DNA of 64,000 nt from Nitratireductor thuwali (GCF_036621415.1 NZ_CP030941.1:1858001-1922000); one strand, 5' to 3'. Shown: positions 52,868 through 62,080, counted from the first letter of the stretch. The notes: a model not told the origin generated them from the sequence alone. Program-made: numbers and translations.

Positions 52868-53939
52868 GGTCACGGAAAATCCATCTGCCGCAAGTCCTTC
52901 GGCATCGGGGCGCGGTCTTTACCGCGCCCTGGTCTGGCGCAAGCAGTTGATCCTGGCGGGGCTCGTGCTTGCCCTGCTCCTCAGCCTGTGCGTCGACCTC
53001 GCGCTCGGACCCGCCCGCTACGGGCTCGATCAGGTGGTGCTTGCGCTGATCGCACCGGATGCCGTGCCGGTTCAGGTGCGCGTCGTCCTGTGGGAGATCC
53101 GCATGCCCATCGCCCTGATGGCGGTGGTGGTGGGCGCCGCGCTGTCGGTTGCCGGCGCCCAGATGCAGACGATCTTGAACAACCCGCTGGCAAGCCCCTT
53201 CACGCTCGGAATTTCCGCCGCCGCAGGCTTCGGCGCCGCCCTGGCGCTGGCCTTCGGCGTGGCGCTCATCCCGGCCGCCATCCAGTATGTGGTGCCGATG
53301 AATGCCTTCGTCATGGCCATGCTGACGGCGTTCCTGATCCATGTGCTCAGCATGAAGCAGGGCGTGACCGTGCAGACCATCGTCCTGCTCGGCATCGCGC
53401 TGGTCTTCACCTTCAACGCCCTTCTGGCGCTGGTGCAGTTCTTCGCCACACAGGAGGCGTTGGCCGCCGTGGTGTTCTGGACCATGGGCAGCCTGACCAA
53501 GGCCACCTGGCCGAAATTCTGGATCACCCTGGCCGTAGTCCTCGTGGTGATCCCGCTTTTCGTCCGCCGCGCATGGTCGCTGACGGCGATGCGGCTGGGC
53601 GAGGCGAAGGCGGAGAGTTTCGGCGTGAAGGTCGCGCGGATCAGGCTCGAAACACTGGTACTGGTGAGCCTTCTGGCGGCCATCCCGGTCGCTTTTGTCG
53701 GCACGGTCGGCTTTATCGGGCTGGTCGGCCCGCACATCGCGCGCATGCTCATCGGCGAGGACCAGCGCTTCTTCCTGCCCGCCTCGGCGCTTGCCGGCGC
53801 GCTCATTCTGTCGATCAGCTCGGTGGTCTCCAAATCGCTGATACCGGGCACCATTTTCCCGATAGGCATCGTCACCTCCCTTGTGGGCATCCCGTTCTTC
53901 ATCTCCCTCATCTTCAGCAATGCGAGGCGGTCATGGTGA
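52857..53939 (+). CDS. FecCD-family ABC transporter permease
   Basis: A 360-residue membrane protein from the ATG at 52857, which overlaps the previous gene; longer upstream frames are shadows. About ten membrane segments, with RMPIALMAVVVGAALSVAGA (the R-x-P-R-like start), NNPLASPFTLGISAAAGFGA and GTVGFIGLVGPHIARMLIGE, all diagnostic for FecC/FecD/BtuC. Since only one permease gene is present it probably works as a homodimer like BtuC. It overlaps the ATPase gene by 7 bp. Confidence 0.93.
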   Translation: MPAEVTENPSAASPSASGRGLYRALVWRKQLILAGLVLALLLSLCVDLALGPARYGLDQVVLALIAPDAVPVQVRVVLWEIRMPIALMAVVVGAALSVAGAQMQTILNNPLASPFTLGISAAAGFGAALALAFGVALIPAAIQYVVPMNAFVMAMLTAFLIHVLSMKQGVTVQTIVLLGIALVFTFNALLALVQFFATQEALAAVVFWTMGSLTKATWPKFWITLAVVLVVIPLFVRRAWSLTAMRLGEAKAESFGVKVARIRLETLVLVSLLAAIPVAFVGTVGFIGLVGPHIARMLIGEDQRFFLPASALAGALILSISSVVSKSLIPGTIFPIGIVTSLVGIPFFISLIFSNARRSW

Positions 53940-54730
53940 GCATTCGTCTGAACGATCTCGGCGCCGGATATGGCCGCAAGCCGGTCGTATCCGGGATCTC
54001 GACGCCGGCTTTCGGCGCCGGCGAGGTCATTGCCGTGGTCGGCCCCAACGCCGCCGGCAAATCGACCCTGTTCAAGCGTATCGCCGGCCTGCTGAAGGGG
54101 CCCGGAGAGGTGATCCTGGAGGTGGAGGCCAATGGATGGGCGAGTGGCCGCGCGATCAGCTACATGCCCCAGGACAACTCATCCAGCGCCGTTCTGAGCG
54201 TTTATGAATCCATCGTCCTGGCACGCAAGCAGGGCAGCTCGCTCCATGTCGGCGACCACGATCTGCGGGTCGTCGACGCGACCGTGGAAGCGCTCGGCAT
54301 CGAAGCCATCGTCGCCCGCAATATCGGCGATCTTAGCGGTGGCCAGCGCCAGCTCGTCAGCATCGCCCAGACGCTCGCCCGCGAGCCCCAGGTCCTGTTG
54401 ATGGACGAGCCCACATCCGCGCTCGACCTGCATCGCCAGATCGGTGTCCTCTCGCTGGTCCGGCGGCTGGCGCGCGAGCGCGGCATGGTGATTTTCATCG
54501 CCCTGCACGACCTCAACCACGCGCTGCGCTTTGCCGACCATGTGATGGTCATCGCCAATGGCGGCCTGCATGCCTGCGGCCCCGTGGCGGAGGTTCTGAC
54601 GCCGGCGCTTTTGCGCAGCGTCTACGAGATCGAAGCGCGCATCGAGCGATGCTCGCAGGGCCAGCCCCATGTGATCGTCGACGATGTGGCGAGCGGACGC
54701 CCCGTCGCGAGCTTCGCGCTGAGCGCATGA
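53933..54730 (+). CDS. FecE/BtuD-type ABC transporter ATPase
   Basis: A 265-residue ABC ATPase from the ATG at 53933. Walker A is GPNAAGKSTLF, the signature LSGGQRQLVSIAQTLA, Walker B VLLMDEPTSALD, and the H-loop IALHDLNHALRF. It powers import through the FecCD permease. Both ends overlap neighbours (7 bp upstream, 4 bp downstream), so the five genes form one tight operon. Confidence 0.94.
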   Translation: MVSIRLNDLGAGYGRKPVVSGISTPAFGAGEVIAVVGPNAAGKSTLFKRIAGLLKGPGEVILEVEANGWASGRAISYMPQDNSSSAVLSVYESIVLARKQGSSLHVGDHDLRVVDATVEALGIEAIVARNIGDLSGGQRQLVSIAQTLAREPQVLLMDEPTSALDLHRQIGVLSLVRRLARERGMVIFIALHDLNHALRFADHVMVIANGGLHACGPVAEVLTPALLRSVYEIEARIERCSQGQPHVIVDDVASGRPVASFALSA

Positions 54731-55524
54731 CAGGCGAAGAGACAACCCTGCTGGCGAATTACGGGCTCAAGGACGAGATCCGCGACTATTGGTCGGGCCG
54801 GGCCGCGACCTTCGACGATTCGCCTTCGCACCGGATCGACGAGGAATACGGCATGCCCGAATGGCATCGGCTCATCCGCCAGGCCTGCGGCCTCGAGCCA
54901 TTCGGGAACCTTGCCGGCCATCAGGTGCTGGACATCGCCTGCGGCACCGGAGAGGTCAGCCGCATGCTCTGCGGCCTTGGAGCGACGGTGACGGGCATCG
55001 ACTTTTCCGAGACTATGCTGGCAAGGGCTCGCCGCAAGCTGGTCGGCCAGGCGTGGCGCGGCCTCCTCTGCGACGCCGAGGCGCTCGCGCTCCTCCCCGA
55101 CGCGCATTTCGACCTGGTCGTCACCCGCCATCTCGTCTGGACCCTGACCGACCCGATGGCCGCTTTCACTGAATGGCGGCGCGTGCTGAAGCCGGGCGGC
55201 AGGATACTGATCGTCGACGGCAACTGGGTGGCGCCCAAGAAGAGCATTCTCCAGCGTGTCCGCAACGGGCTGGCGAACCTGCTGGAGCCGGCGGAAGAAC
55301 CCGATCGCATCGACCGCGAGCGGCACTTCGCCATTTTGTCCCGGGTCGCCTATGCTGGGGGCCTGACGCCTCGCAAACTGGAGCAGGACCTGCGCCGGGC
55401 CGGCTTCACGGAATGCCGGCTACTATCGGTGCATCGCCTCTATGGACGGGGCATGCGGAACGCCAGCCTCGCCCAGCGCCTGCGGCTCACCGGCGCCCAC
55501 CGTTTCGCGTTCGTGGCCAGTTGA
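54727..55524 (+). CDS. Class I SAM-dependent methyltransferase in the ABC operon
   Basis: A 265-residue protein from the ATG that overlaps the ATPase stop as ATGA. Motif I is VLDIACGTGEVSRMLCGLGA (about 68-87), followed by GIDFSETMLARARRKL and RVLKPGGRILIVDGN, the methyltransferase_11 pattern. The substrate is unknown. Its tight coupling to an iron-type importer suggests that it acts on the imported ligand (a chelator, haem or corrinoid intermediate), but this is inference. No siderophore biosynthesis gene or TonB-dependent receptor is nearby. Confidence 0.85.
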   Translation: MTGEETTLLANYGLKDEIRDYWSGRAATFDDSPSHRIDEEYGMPEWHRLIRQACGLEPFGNLAGHQVLDIACGTGEVSRMLCGLGATVTGIDFSETMLARARRKLVGQAWRGLLCDAEALALLPDAHFDLVVTRHLVWTLTDPMAAFTEWRRVLKPGGRILIVDGNWVAPKKSILQRVRNGLANLLEPAEEPDRIDRERHFAILSRVAYAGGLTPRKLEQDLRRAGFTECRLLSVHRLYGRGMRNASLAQRLRLTGAHRFAFVAS

Positions 55525-55550
55525 AGGCCGGGCAGAAAAAGCGCGTGCGG

Positions 55551-55844
55551 TTATCCGGCGAACCGATTCATCTTCTTCGCCAGCTTGAAATCCAGCTCCG
55601 TCAGCCCGCCCGCATCGTGCGTGGTGAGAACCACATCAACCGTCTTGTAGACGTTTTTCCATTCGGGATGATGGTCGAGCTTCTCCGCCGCCATCGCGAC
55701 GCGGCTCATGAAGCCGAATGCGGCATTGAAATCGCCGAATTCGAAGCGGCGGCTGATGGAACCGCAGTCCTCCGACAGCGACCAGCCGCCAATATCGGCC
55801 AGCGCCTCGTTTGCCGATTCCCTATCGAGCTTTTGACGTGCCAT
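55551..55844 (-). CDS. phhB: Pterin-4a-carbinolamine dehydratase
   Basis: A 97-residue protein from the ATG at 55842-55844 ([20 protein letters not shown]). The active-site signature is [20 protein letters not shown], ending [13 protein letters not shown]; the paired histidines and the later histidine are the catalytic set. It dehydrates 4a-hydroxytetrahydropterin to recycle the cofactor of aromatic amino-acid hydroxylases. The upstream frame extension is spurious. Divergent from the phosphatase gene. Confidence 0.95.
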   Translation of the reverse strand: MARQKLDRESANEALADIGGWSLSEDCGSISRRFEFGDFNAAFGFMSRVAMAAEKLDHHPEWKNVYKTVDVVLTTHDAGGLTELDFKLAKKMNRFAG

Positions 55845-55896
55845 GGTCCGCTCCACTAGATATCTGCATGAACCGCAAAAGGATAACGCGCATCCC

Positions 55897-56418
55897 ATGA
55901 ACGAACAGGCCCAAACCGCAATACTCTTCGTCTGCCTGGGCAATATCTGCCGTTCGCCCCTGGCCGAAGGCATCTTCCGCGCGGTCGCGGCCGAGCGTGG
56001 AATGGCCGGGGCCTTCCATCTGGACTCGGCCGGCACCGGCGCCTGGCACGTCGGCTCCCCACCCGATCCCCGCTCGGTCGCGATCGCCGCCGCCTATGGC
56101 ATCGATATTTCCGCCCAGCGCGCCCGCAAGGTCGGCCTCGCCGATTTCGAGCGGTTCGACCTCATCCTCGGCATGGACAATTCGAATGTTCGCAACCTCA
56201 GGCGCATGGCGCCGGAGCACACGCATCACCGCATCCACCTGTTCTCGAACATAGCCGGCAAGGGCCAGCGCGACGTGCCGGACCCCTACTATGGCGGCGA
56301 GGACGGCTTTTCCGAGGTCTACCTCATGATCCGTGAAGCGTCGGCGGCGCTCATCGCAAAGCTGGCGGCCCGCGAAGGCTCCGCCTGGAGAAGCGGCCAC
56401 GCCTCCTCGATGATATAA
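55897..56418 (+). CDS. Low-molecular-weight protein-tyrosine phosphatase
   Basis: A 173-residue protein from the ATG at 55897 ([20 protein letters not shown]). The P-loop is CLGNICRS with Cys13 and Arg19, and the general acid is in [12 protein letters not shown]. It removes phosphate from phosphotyrosine; the lack of arsenate-type extra cysteines separates it from ArsC. Its last 100 bp overlap the convergent thpR gene, an unusually long antisense overlap. Confidence 0.93.
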   Translation: MNEQAQTAILFVCLGNICRSPLAEGIFRAVAAERGMAGAFHLDSAGTGAWHVGSPPDPRSVAIAAAYGIDISAQRARKVGLADFERFDLILGMDNSNVRNLRRMAPEHTHHRIHLFSNIAGKGQRDVPDPYYGGEDGFSEVYLMIREASAALIAKLAAREGSAWRSGHASSMI

Positions 56419-56918
56419 GGCCCGCCGCCGATCGAATCGCGCGCCGACATCAGCACGAACCGCCCCACCTTGAAGGGCATTGCCGCGAAATTGCCGCGTG
56501 CCGACAGATAGGCAGCGACATCGGCGGGGCTGGCGCCGCGCAGCCGGGCGAGCGTGACATGGGGCGTGAACTTGCGGGGGTCCGCCAGCAGGCCCAGGCG
56601 CTGGCAGATGCGCTCTATCTCGCCCTGCAGGGAGTGGAGATCGGGCGAAGGTGCCACGCCGGCCCATATGGCGTGCGGCTTCTTCTGTCCGAAGGCGCCA
56701 ACCCCTGAGAGCGTGAGCTGGAAGGAGGGGCGGCGCACCCGGTCGAGCGCATCGGCAATCTCGTCGGCCACATGGCCTTCGACGTCGCCTATGAACCGCA
56801 GGGTGAGATGATAGTTTTCGACATCGATCCAGCGGGCTCCCGGCAGACCGCCTCGCAACAGCGAGAGCGATAACGCGGCATCGCGCGGAATCTCGAGGGC
56901 GGTGAAAAGTCGCGGCAT
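56319..56918 (-). CDS. thpR: RNA 2',3'-cyclic phosphodiesterase
   Basis: A 199-residue 2H phosphoesterase with both catalytic histidine motifs: YHLTLRFIGDV (His37) and FTPHVTLARLRG (near residue 120). These open 2',3'-cyclic phosphates on RNA ends. The family core ends near [11 protein letters not shown]; the last 20 or so residues ([20 protein letters not shown]) are an extension read through the 3' end of the phosphatase gene on the other strand. Confidence 0.92.
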   Translation of the reverse strand: MPRLFTALEIPRDAALSLSLLRGGLPGARWIDVENYHLTLRFIGDVEGHVADEIADALDRVRRPSFQLTLSGVGAFGQKKPHAIWAGVAPSPDLHSLQGEIERICQRLGLLADPRKFTPHVTLARLRGASPADVAAYLSARGNFAAMPFKVGRFVLMSARDSIGGGPYIIEEAWPLLQAEPSRAASFAMSAADASRIMR

Positions 56919-57000
56919 GGCAACCTCCTCGAATCTCTATGTCTGTCGCCAGCGAATCATCGATCCTGCCGGCGGGCAAGATATTTCTGCGGGCAGCAGG

Positions 57001-57669
57001 TCACGCCCCCTGCTTTTCCCCTGCAACGAGGGGTTCGAGCACGGGCAGTATCCTTTCCACCATGATCTCGACGCCCTCGGGATTCGGGTGCATGCCGTCC
57101 TCGAGCAGCAGCCCGCGATTGGCCGCCACCCCGTCGAGGAAGAATGGTATCAGCGGCACGTCGTGGCGTTCGGCCAGGCGCGGATAGATGCCGTCGAAGG
57201 CTTGGCGGTACGCCTCCCCCAGATTGGGCGCTGCCAGCATGCCGGCCAGAACGACGCCGATGCCGCGTTCCTTCAATCCGGAAATGATGGCGTCCAGATT
57301 CTGCTCGGTCGATTCGGGTGCGATGCCGCGCAGCATGTCGTTGGCGCCCAGTTCCACGATCACCAGGTCCGTTTCGTCCGGCACCGACCAGTCGAGGCGC
57401 GACAGTCCGCCGCTGGACGTATCGCCGGAGACGCCCGCATTGACCACGCTCACGTCGTGACCCCTTTGCCGCAGCGCCGCCTCCAGCCGTTCCGGAAACC
57501 CCTCCCCCGGCCCGAGTTGATAGCCGGCCATCAGGCTGTCGCCCAGCCCGACGATACGGAAGGTCTCGGCGCGCACCGGCAGCGCCGCCGCAAGCACGAG
57601 CATCAGCCCTGCAAAGACCGATGACGCGAATTTGAAAGCGAAAAGCGACCCGGGTTGTTTGAATGCCAT
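57001..57669 (-). CDS. Periplasmic arylesterase / TesA-like SGNH hydrolase
   Basis: A 222-residue secreted protein with signal peptide (about 1-34, ending LPVRA). Block I is IVGLGDSLMAGYQLG (catalytic Ser), block III is VELGANDMLRG, and block V is DGMHPNPEG (Asp and His). This matches TesA-type acyl-CoA thioesterase/lysophospholipase I. It is divergent from a LolD/YbbP-type ABC pair, the same order as tesA-ybbA-ybbP in many proteobacteria. Confidence 0.93.
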   Translation of the reverse strand: MAFKQPGSLFAFKFASSVFAGLMLVLAAALPVRAETFRIVGLGDSLMAGYQLGPGEGFPERLEAALRQRGHDVSVVNAGVSGDTSSGGLSRLDWSVPDETDLVIVELGANDMLRGIAPESTEQNLDAIISGLKERGIGVVLAGMLAAPNLGEAYRQAFDGIYPRLAERHDVPLIPFFLDGVAANRGLLLEDGMHPNPEGVEIMVERILPVLEPLVAGEKQGA

Positions 57670-57732
57670 GATGAATATCCCATATCAGCCGGATTGCGCG
57701 CGTATAAAACACATATATAGGACGTCCCGCCC

Positions 57733-58437
57733 GTGTCTGAACCCGTTATCGAGCTTGAGAAGGTTTCCCTGCATCTGGGCGAGGGAGCTTCCGCCGTCCA
57801 CGTCCTCAAGGAGGTCAGCCTGTCGGTGGAAAGTGGCCATTCCACGGCCATCGTCGGCCCCTCCGGTTCGGGCAAGTCGACGCTGCTGATGGTGATCGCC
57901 GGCCTGGAAAGCGTCGACCGCGGCAGCGTCCGTGTCGCGGGCCAGGAGCTGACGGGTTTGGGCGAAGACGCCGTCGCCGCCTTTCGCGGTCGCACCATCG
58001 GCATCGTCTTCCAGTCCTTCCACCTCATCCCCAACATGACCGCGCTTGAAAACGTGGCCGTGCCGCTGGAACTGGCGGGCCATCCCGATCCGTTCGGCCT
58101 GGCCGCGAAGGAGTTGGCCGCCGTCGGCCTGAAAGACCGCGTCACCCACTATCCGGGCGAGCTTTCCGGCGGCGAGCAGCAGCGCGTCGCCATCGCCCGC
58201 GCGCTAGCCCCCGCTCCGGCCATCATGATAGCGGACGAACCGACGGGCAATCTCGATCAGACGACCGGGCGCCAGATCGCCGACCTGCTCTTCGACAAGG
58301 CGCGCGAGCGCGGCACGACCCTGGTCCTGGTCACCCACGACACCGGCCTGGCCGAGCGCTGCGACGCCCAGGTCGCCATGCGCTCCGGACGCATAGAAGC
58401 CATGCCTGAAGCGGCCCTTGCCGCCGATGCCGGCTGA
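57733..58437 (+). CDS. ybbA: ABC transporter ATPase (YbbA/LolD-like)
   Basis: A 234-residue ABC ATPase that starts with GTG at 57733. Walker A is GPSGSGKSTLLM, the signature LSGGEQQRVAIARAL, Walker B MIADEPTGNLD. The FQSFHLIPNMTALENVAVPL block is typical of the MacB/LolD group. With the FtsX-like permease 14 bp downstream it forms a type VII-like ABC system that moves envelope lipids or molecules out of the membrane rather than importing solutes. The tesA-divergent context fits YbbA. Confidence 0.92.
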   Translation: MSEPVIELEKVSLHLGEGASAVHVLKEVSLSVESGHSTAIVGPSGSGKSTLLMVIAGLESVDRGSVRVAGQELTGLGEDAVAAFRGRTIGIVFQSFHLIPNMTALENVAVPLELAGHPDPFGLAAKELAAVGLKDRVTHYPGELSGGEQQRVAIARALAPAPAIMIADEPTGNLDQTTGRQIADLLFDKARERGTTLVLVTHDTGLAERCDAQVAMRSGRIEAMPEAALAADAG

Positions 58438-58451
58438 GCGGGCGGGCGGCT

Positions 58452-61070
58452 ATGAGCGGGACGGATGCCTCCACGTTGACCGAAAATGCGGCCGGTGCCC
58501 GGCCTGCGCGTAAAACCGCCGCAAACGGCGCCGGCCTCGCGCTCGCGCTGCGCTTTGCCTTGCGCGAGATGCGCAGCGGCCTTTCCGGCTTCTTCATTTT
58601 CCTGGCCTGCATAACGCTCGGCGTCGCCGCCATCGGCGGCGTCAACTCCGTCGCCCAGGCGATCGGCGCCGGTGTGGCCACGCAAGGCCAGGAACTGCTG
58701 GGCGCCGATATCCGCTTCGAGCTGAACCAGCGCGAGGCCGACGACGCCGAGCGTGTCTGGCTGGAGAGCCTTGGGACGGTCGCCACCAGCGCCGGTATGC
58801 GCTCCATGGCCCGTCTGCCCGACGCCTCCGACCAGGCGCTGGTCGAGGTCAAGGCGGTGGACGACGCCTACCCCCTTTATGGCGAACTGATAACGGAACC
58901 GCCGCTGCCGCTGGACCGGCTTCTGGAAGCGCGGGACGGCGTTTATGGCGTGGCCGCGCCTTCCTTGCTCTTCGAGCGCTTTGGCATCGGGATAGGCGAC
59001 AGTCTGCTTCTGGGTGGCCAGGAATTCGAGTTGCGCGCCGAACTGGTCGCGGAACCGGACGCCGTTTCCGACGGCTTCGGCTTCGCCCCGCGCTTCCTGA
59101 CGTCGCTTGACGGGCTGCGCGCATCCGGCCTCATCCAGCCGGGAAGCCTTGTCGAGCATACCTATAAGATCCGCATCGACGGCGGCGCCAGCGACGGTGA
59201 GCTGAGGCAGCTCACCGAACAGGCCGGCGAGCGCTTTCCCGATGCCGGCTGGAGCATCCGCACCCACCTCAACGCCGCGCCGGCGCTCTCGTCCAACATA
59301 GAGCGCTTCTCGCAATTCTTGACGCTTGTGGGGCTGACTGCCTTGGTCGTTGGCGGCGTCGGTGTCGCCAACGCCGTTCGCGCGCATCTGGACGCCAAGC
59401 GCACCGTCATCGCCACGTTCAAGAGCCTCGGCGCCTCGGGTGGTTTCGTCGTCACCGTCTATCTTCTGCAGATCCTGCTCATCGCGCTGGCCGGTATCGC
59501 CATCGGCCTCATTCTGGCCGCGCTCATGCCGTTCATGGCCAGCGCGGCGCTGGCCTCCGTGCTGCCGGTGCCCAGCCAGGCCGGCCTCTATCCGGATGCG
59601 CTCGGCCTTGCCGCCCTGTTCGGCCTGCTGACCACCCTCGCTTTCGCGCTTCTGCCGCTCGGCCACGCCCGCGATGTGCCCGCGACCGCGCTTTTCCGCG
59701 AGATGAGCATGAGCGGCAAGGGTTGGCCGCGTCTGTCCTACGTCGTTGCCGCAGGCGCTATTGTGGCCGCGCTTTGCGCCTTGGCGATCTTCTATTCGGA
59801 GGAACGGCGGATAGCCGCGATCTTCGTCGGGGCGACCATCGCCGCCTTCCTCATCCTGCGCGCGGTCGGCTGGCTGGTCCAGAGCATGGCGCGCGGCGCC
59901 CCGCGCGTGCGCTCCACGGCGCTCAGGCTCGCCATCGGCAACATTCACAGGCCGGGCGCGCTCACGCCTTCGGTCGTCCTGTCCCTGGGGCTCGGCCTCA
60001 CGCTGCTTGCCACGCTGGCCATGATCGACGGCAATCTGCGCCGGCAGATATCTGGCAATCTGCCGGAGATCGCGCCGAACTTCTTCTTCGTGGACATCCA
60101 GTCGACGGAGGTTGATGGTTTCACCTCACTCGTGGAGAGCCGGTCCTCGCCCGAGGCGAAGCTCATCAAGGTGCCCATGCTGCGCGGCCGCATCACCGCC
60201 CTCAACGACACCAATGTCCGCGAAATGGAGATCCCGCCCGAAGGCGGTTGGGTGCTGCGCGGCGACCGCGGCATCACCTATGCCGTCAACCAGCCGGAAA
60301 ACTCGACGCTCACCCAGGGCGAATGGTGGCCGGCCGATTATGATGGCAAGCCGCTCGTCTCCTTCACCTCGGAGGAGGGGCGGGAGCTCGGCCTGGAACT
60401 GGGCGACACCATCACCGTCAACGTGCTCGGCCGCAGCGTCACCGCCAGGATCGCCAGCTTCCGGCAGGTGGAATGGGAAACCCTGGCCATGAATTTCGTC
60501 ATGGTGTTCTCGCCCAACACCTTCGCCGGCGCCCCCCATGCCTGGCTCGCCACCCTGACCGACGAAGCGGCCACGAGCCAGGACGAATCCGCTTTGCTCA
60601 ACGCGGTCACCCGGTCCTTCCCGACCATCACCACCGTTCGCGTCAAGGATGCTCTGGACGTCATCAACCGCCTTGTCGCCCAGCTCGCGACGGCGATCCG
60701 GGCCGCCGCCGCCGTGGCGCTGATCGCCTCGGTGCTGGTTCTTGCCGGTGCGCTTGCCGCGGGAAACAGGGCCCGGATCCACGACGCCGTGGTCCTGAAG
60801 ACCCTCGGCGCGACGCGGCGCACGCTCATCACGGCTTTCGCGCTGGAATATATGCTGATCGGCTTGGCGACTGCCATCTTTGCGCTGGCCGCCGGCGGAC
60901 TGTCCGCCTGGTTCGTCGTCACCCGTATCATGACGCTGCCCTGGACCTTCCTGCCCGAGGTCGCGCTGTCGACCATCGTCATCGCGCTTGTCTTCACCGT
61001 CGGCATCGGCCTCATCGGCACTTGGCGCGTGCTCGGCCATAAGGCCGCTCCCGTGCTGCGCAACCTTTAG
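58452..61070 (+). CDS. ybbP: FtsX-family ABC permease (YbbP-like)
   Basis: An 872-residue protein. TM1 lies near residues 45-65, a large periplasmic domain follows, then a TM2-4 block with the FtsX pattern (about 290-420), a second membrane pair, another large periplasmic domain, and a final block ending VGLIGTWRVLGHKAAPVLRN. This duplicated FtsX layout matches YbbP, partner of YbbA. Exact cargo unknown. It ends without an obvious terminator. Confidence 0.92.
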   Translation: MSGTDASTLTENAAGARPARKTAANGAGLALALRFALREMRSGLSGFFIFLACITLGVAAIGGVNSVAQAIGAGVATQGQELLGADIRFELNQREADDAERVWLESLGTVATSAGMRSMARLPDASDQALVEVKAVDDAYPLYGELITEPPLPLDRLLEARDGVYGVAAPSLLFERFGIGIGDSLLLGGQEFELRAELVAEPDAVSDGFGFAPRFLTSLDGLRASGLIQPGSLVEHTYKIRIDGGASDGELRQLTEQAGERFPDAGWSIRTHLNAAPALSSNIERFSQFLTLVGLTALVVGGVGVANAVRAHLDAKRTVIATFKSLGASGGFVVTVYLLQILLIALAGIAIGLILAALMPFMASAALASVLPVPSQAGLYPDALGLAALFGLLTTLAFALLPLGHARDVPATALFREMSMSGKGWPRLSYVVAAGAIVAALCALAIFYSEERRIAAIFVGATIAAFLILRAVGWLVQSMARGAPRVRSTALRLAIGNIHRPGALTPSVVLSLGLGLTLLATLAMIDGNLRRQISGNLPEIAPNFFFVDIQSTEVDGFTSLVESRSSPEAKLIKVPMLRGRITALNDTNVREMEIPPEGGWVLRGDRGITYAVNQPENSTLTQGEWWPADYDGKPLVSFTSEEGRELGLELGDTITVNVLGRSVTARIASFRQVEWETLAMNFVMVFSPNTFAGAPHAWLATLTDEAATSQDESALLNAVTRSFPTITTVRVKDALDVINRLVAQLATAIRAAAAVALIASVLVLAGALAAGNRARIHDAVVLKTLGATRRTLITAFALEYMLIGLATAIFALAAGGLSAWFVVTRIMTLPWTFLPEVALSTIVIALVFTVGIGLIGTWRVLGHKAAPVLRNL

Positions 61071-61194
61071 CTACCCGTTGTTAACTCAACGGACCGCCTT
61101 TTGCCGCCGGGAACCCGCCGCCGATGTTTCATCTGCTTTTGGACATAGAAGGGTCTTGTCCTTGACACGAAACGACATCATATTTGATCCACGC

Positions 61195-61255
61195 ATGCTG
61201 GACTCCCGCCAGCGGCGAGCGGTCACATGACCGACACCCGACGGGAGAGTAGCAA
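61195..61255 (+). ncRNA. ybhL leader RNA motif (structured 5' leader)
   Basis: In the leader of the Bax-inhibitor gene an outer stem CTCCCG (61203-61208) pairs with CGGGAG (61242-61247) and encloses an inner hairpin CGGTCA-CA-TGACCG (61220-61233). A conserved leader called ybhL is known upstream of just this gene family in alphaproteobacteria, and position and nested fold fit. I could not run a covariance search. Function of the leader is unknown. Confidence 0.6.
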
Positions 61256-61269
61256 GAAAAGAGGAATAC

Positions 61270-62001
61270 ATGGCTGATCTTCGCAACTATCAGGCCCGCG
61301 TGGCGCCCGGCGCACGCGCGGACGCGGCCATCGACGAGGGCCTGCGCGCTTACATGCTCCGGGTCTACAACCTGATGGCGCTTGGCCTTGCGATCACCGG
61401 CGTGGCCGCTTTCGCCACCGCACAATTGGCGATGACGAACGAGGCATTCGCCCAGGTGATGTATGGAAGCCCGCTGCGCTGGGTTGTTATGCTCGCGCCG
61501 CTGGGTCTGGTGTTCTTTCTGAGCGCGCGCATCCACAAGATGAGCGTGTCGGCCGCACAGACCTCCTTCTGGGTTTTTGCCGCCGTAATGGGACTGTCGC
61601 TGTCGTCGATCTTCCTCGTCTTCACGGGTGAGAGCGTCGTGCGCGTGTTCTTCATCACGGCCGCCTCGTTCGGCGCGCTGTCGTTGTGGGGCTACACGAC
61701 CAAGCGCGACCTGACGGGCATGGGCTCGTTCCTGTTCATGGGGCTGATCGGCCTGATCCTGGCCATGATCGTCAACATCTTCCTGGCATCCTCGGCGCTG
61801 CAATTTGCCATCTCGGCGATCGGCGTTCTGATCTTTGCCGGGCTGACGGCCTATGACACCCAGCAGATCAAGGAAATGTACTATGAGGGCGACGATGCCG
61901 CCGTGTCCGGCCGCAAGGCCATCATGGGCGCGCTGAGACTCTATCTCGACTTCATCAACCTGTTCATGTTCCTGCTGCAGTTCCTCGGCAATCGCGAGTA
62001 A
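61270..62001 (+). CDS. ybhL: Bax-inhibitor-1/YccA family membrane protein
   Basis: A 243-residue protein with seven hydrophobic segments and an N-terminal cytosolic part (ADLRNYQARVAPGARADAAI). The family signature is in GLTAYDTQQIKEMYYEGDDA near the sixth segment. The family forms ion (calcium or proton) leak channels and is linked to membrane stress. AGAGGAAT precedes the ATG. The upstream structured leader supports the YbhL-type name. Confidence 0.93.
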   Translation: MADLRNYQARVAPGARADAAIDEGLRAYMLRVYNLMALGLAITGVAAFATAQLAMTNEAFAQVMYGSPLRWVVMLAPLGLVFFLSARIHKMSVSAAQTSFWVFAAVMGLSLSSIFLVFTGESVVRVFFITAASFGALSLWGYTTKRDLTGMGSFLFMGLIGLILAMIVNIFLASSALQFAISAIGVLIFAGLTAYDTQQIKEMYYEGDDAAVSGRKAIMGALRLYLDFINLFMFLLQFLGNRE

Positions 62002-62033
62002 TCCGCACAGGCGATCCATCCAGGTAACGTCAC

Positions 62034-62065
62034 AAAGGGCGGCCTTCGGGCCGCCCTTTCCTTTT
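62034..62065 (+). terminator. Rho-independent terminator after the Bax-inhibitor gene
   Basis: AAAGGGCGGCC (62034-62044), TTCG loop, GGCCGCCCTTT (62049-62059), followed by CCTTTT. This is a textbook 11-bp stem closed by a stable tetraloop. Confidence 0.9.
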
Positions 62066-62080
62066 GCGCGGACGCCTGTC

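Noticed and set aside
52988..54730. A 580-codon frame suggesting a permease-ATPase fusion
   Set aside because: The first part is an out-of-frame reading of the permease gene; the ATPase has its own ATG at 53933 overlapping the permease stop.
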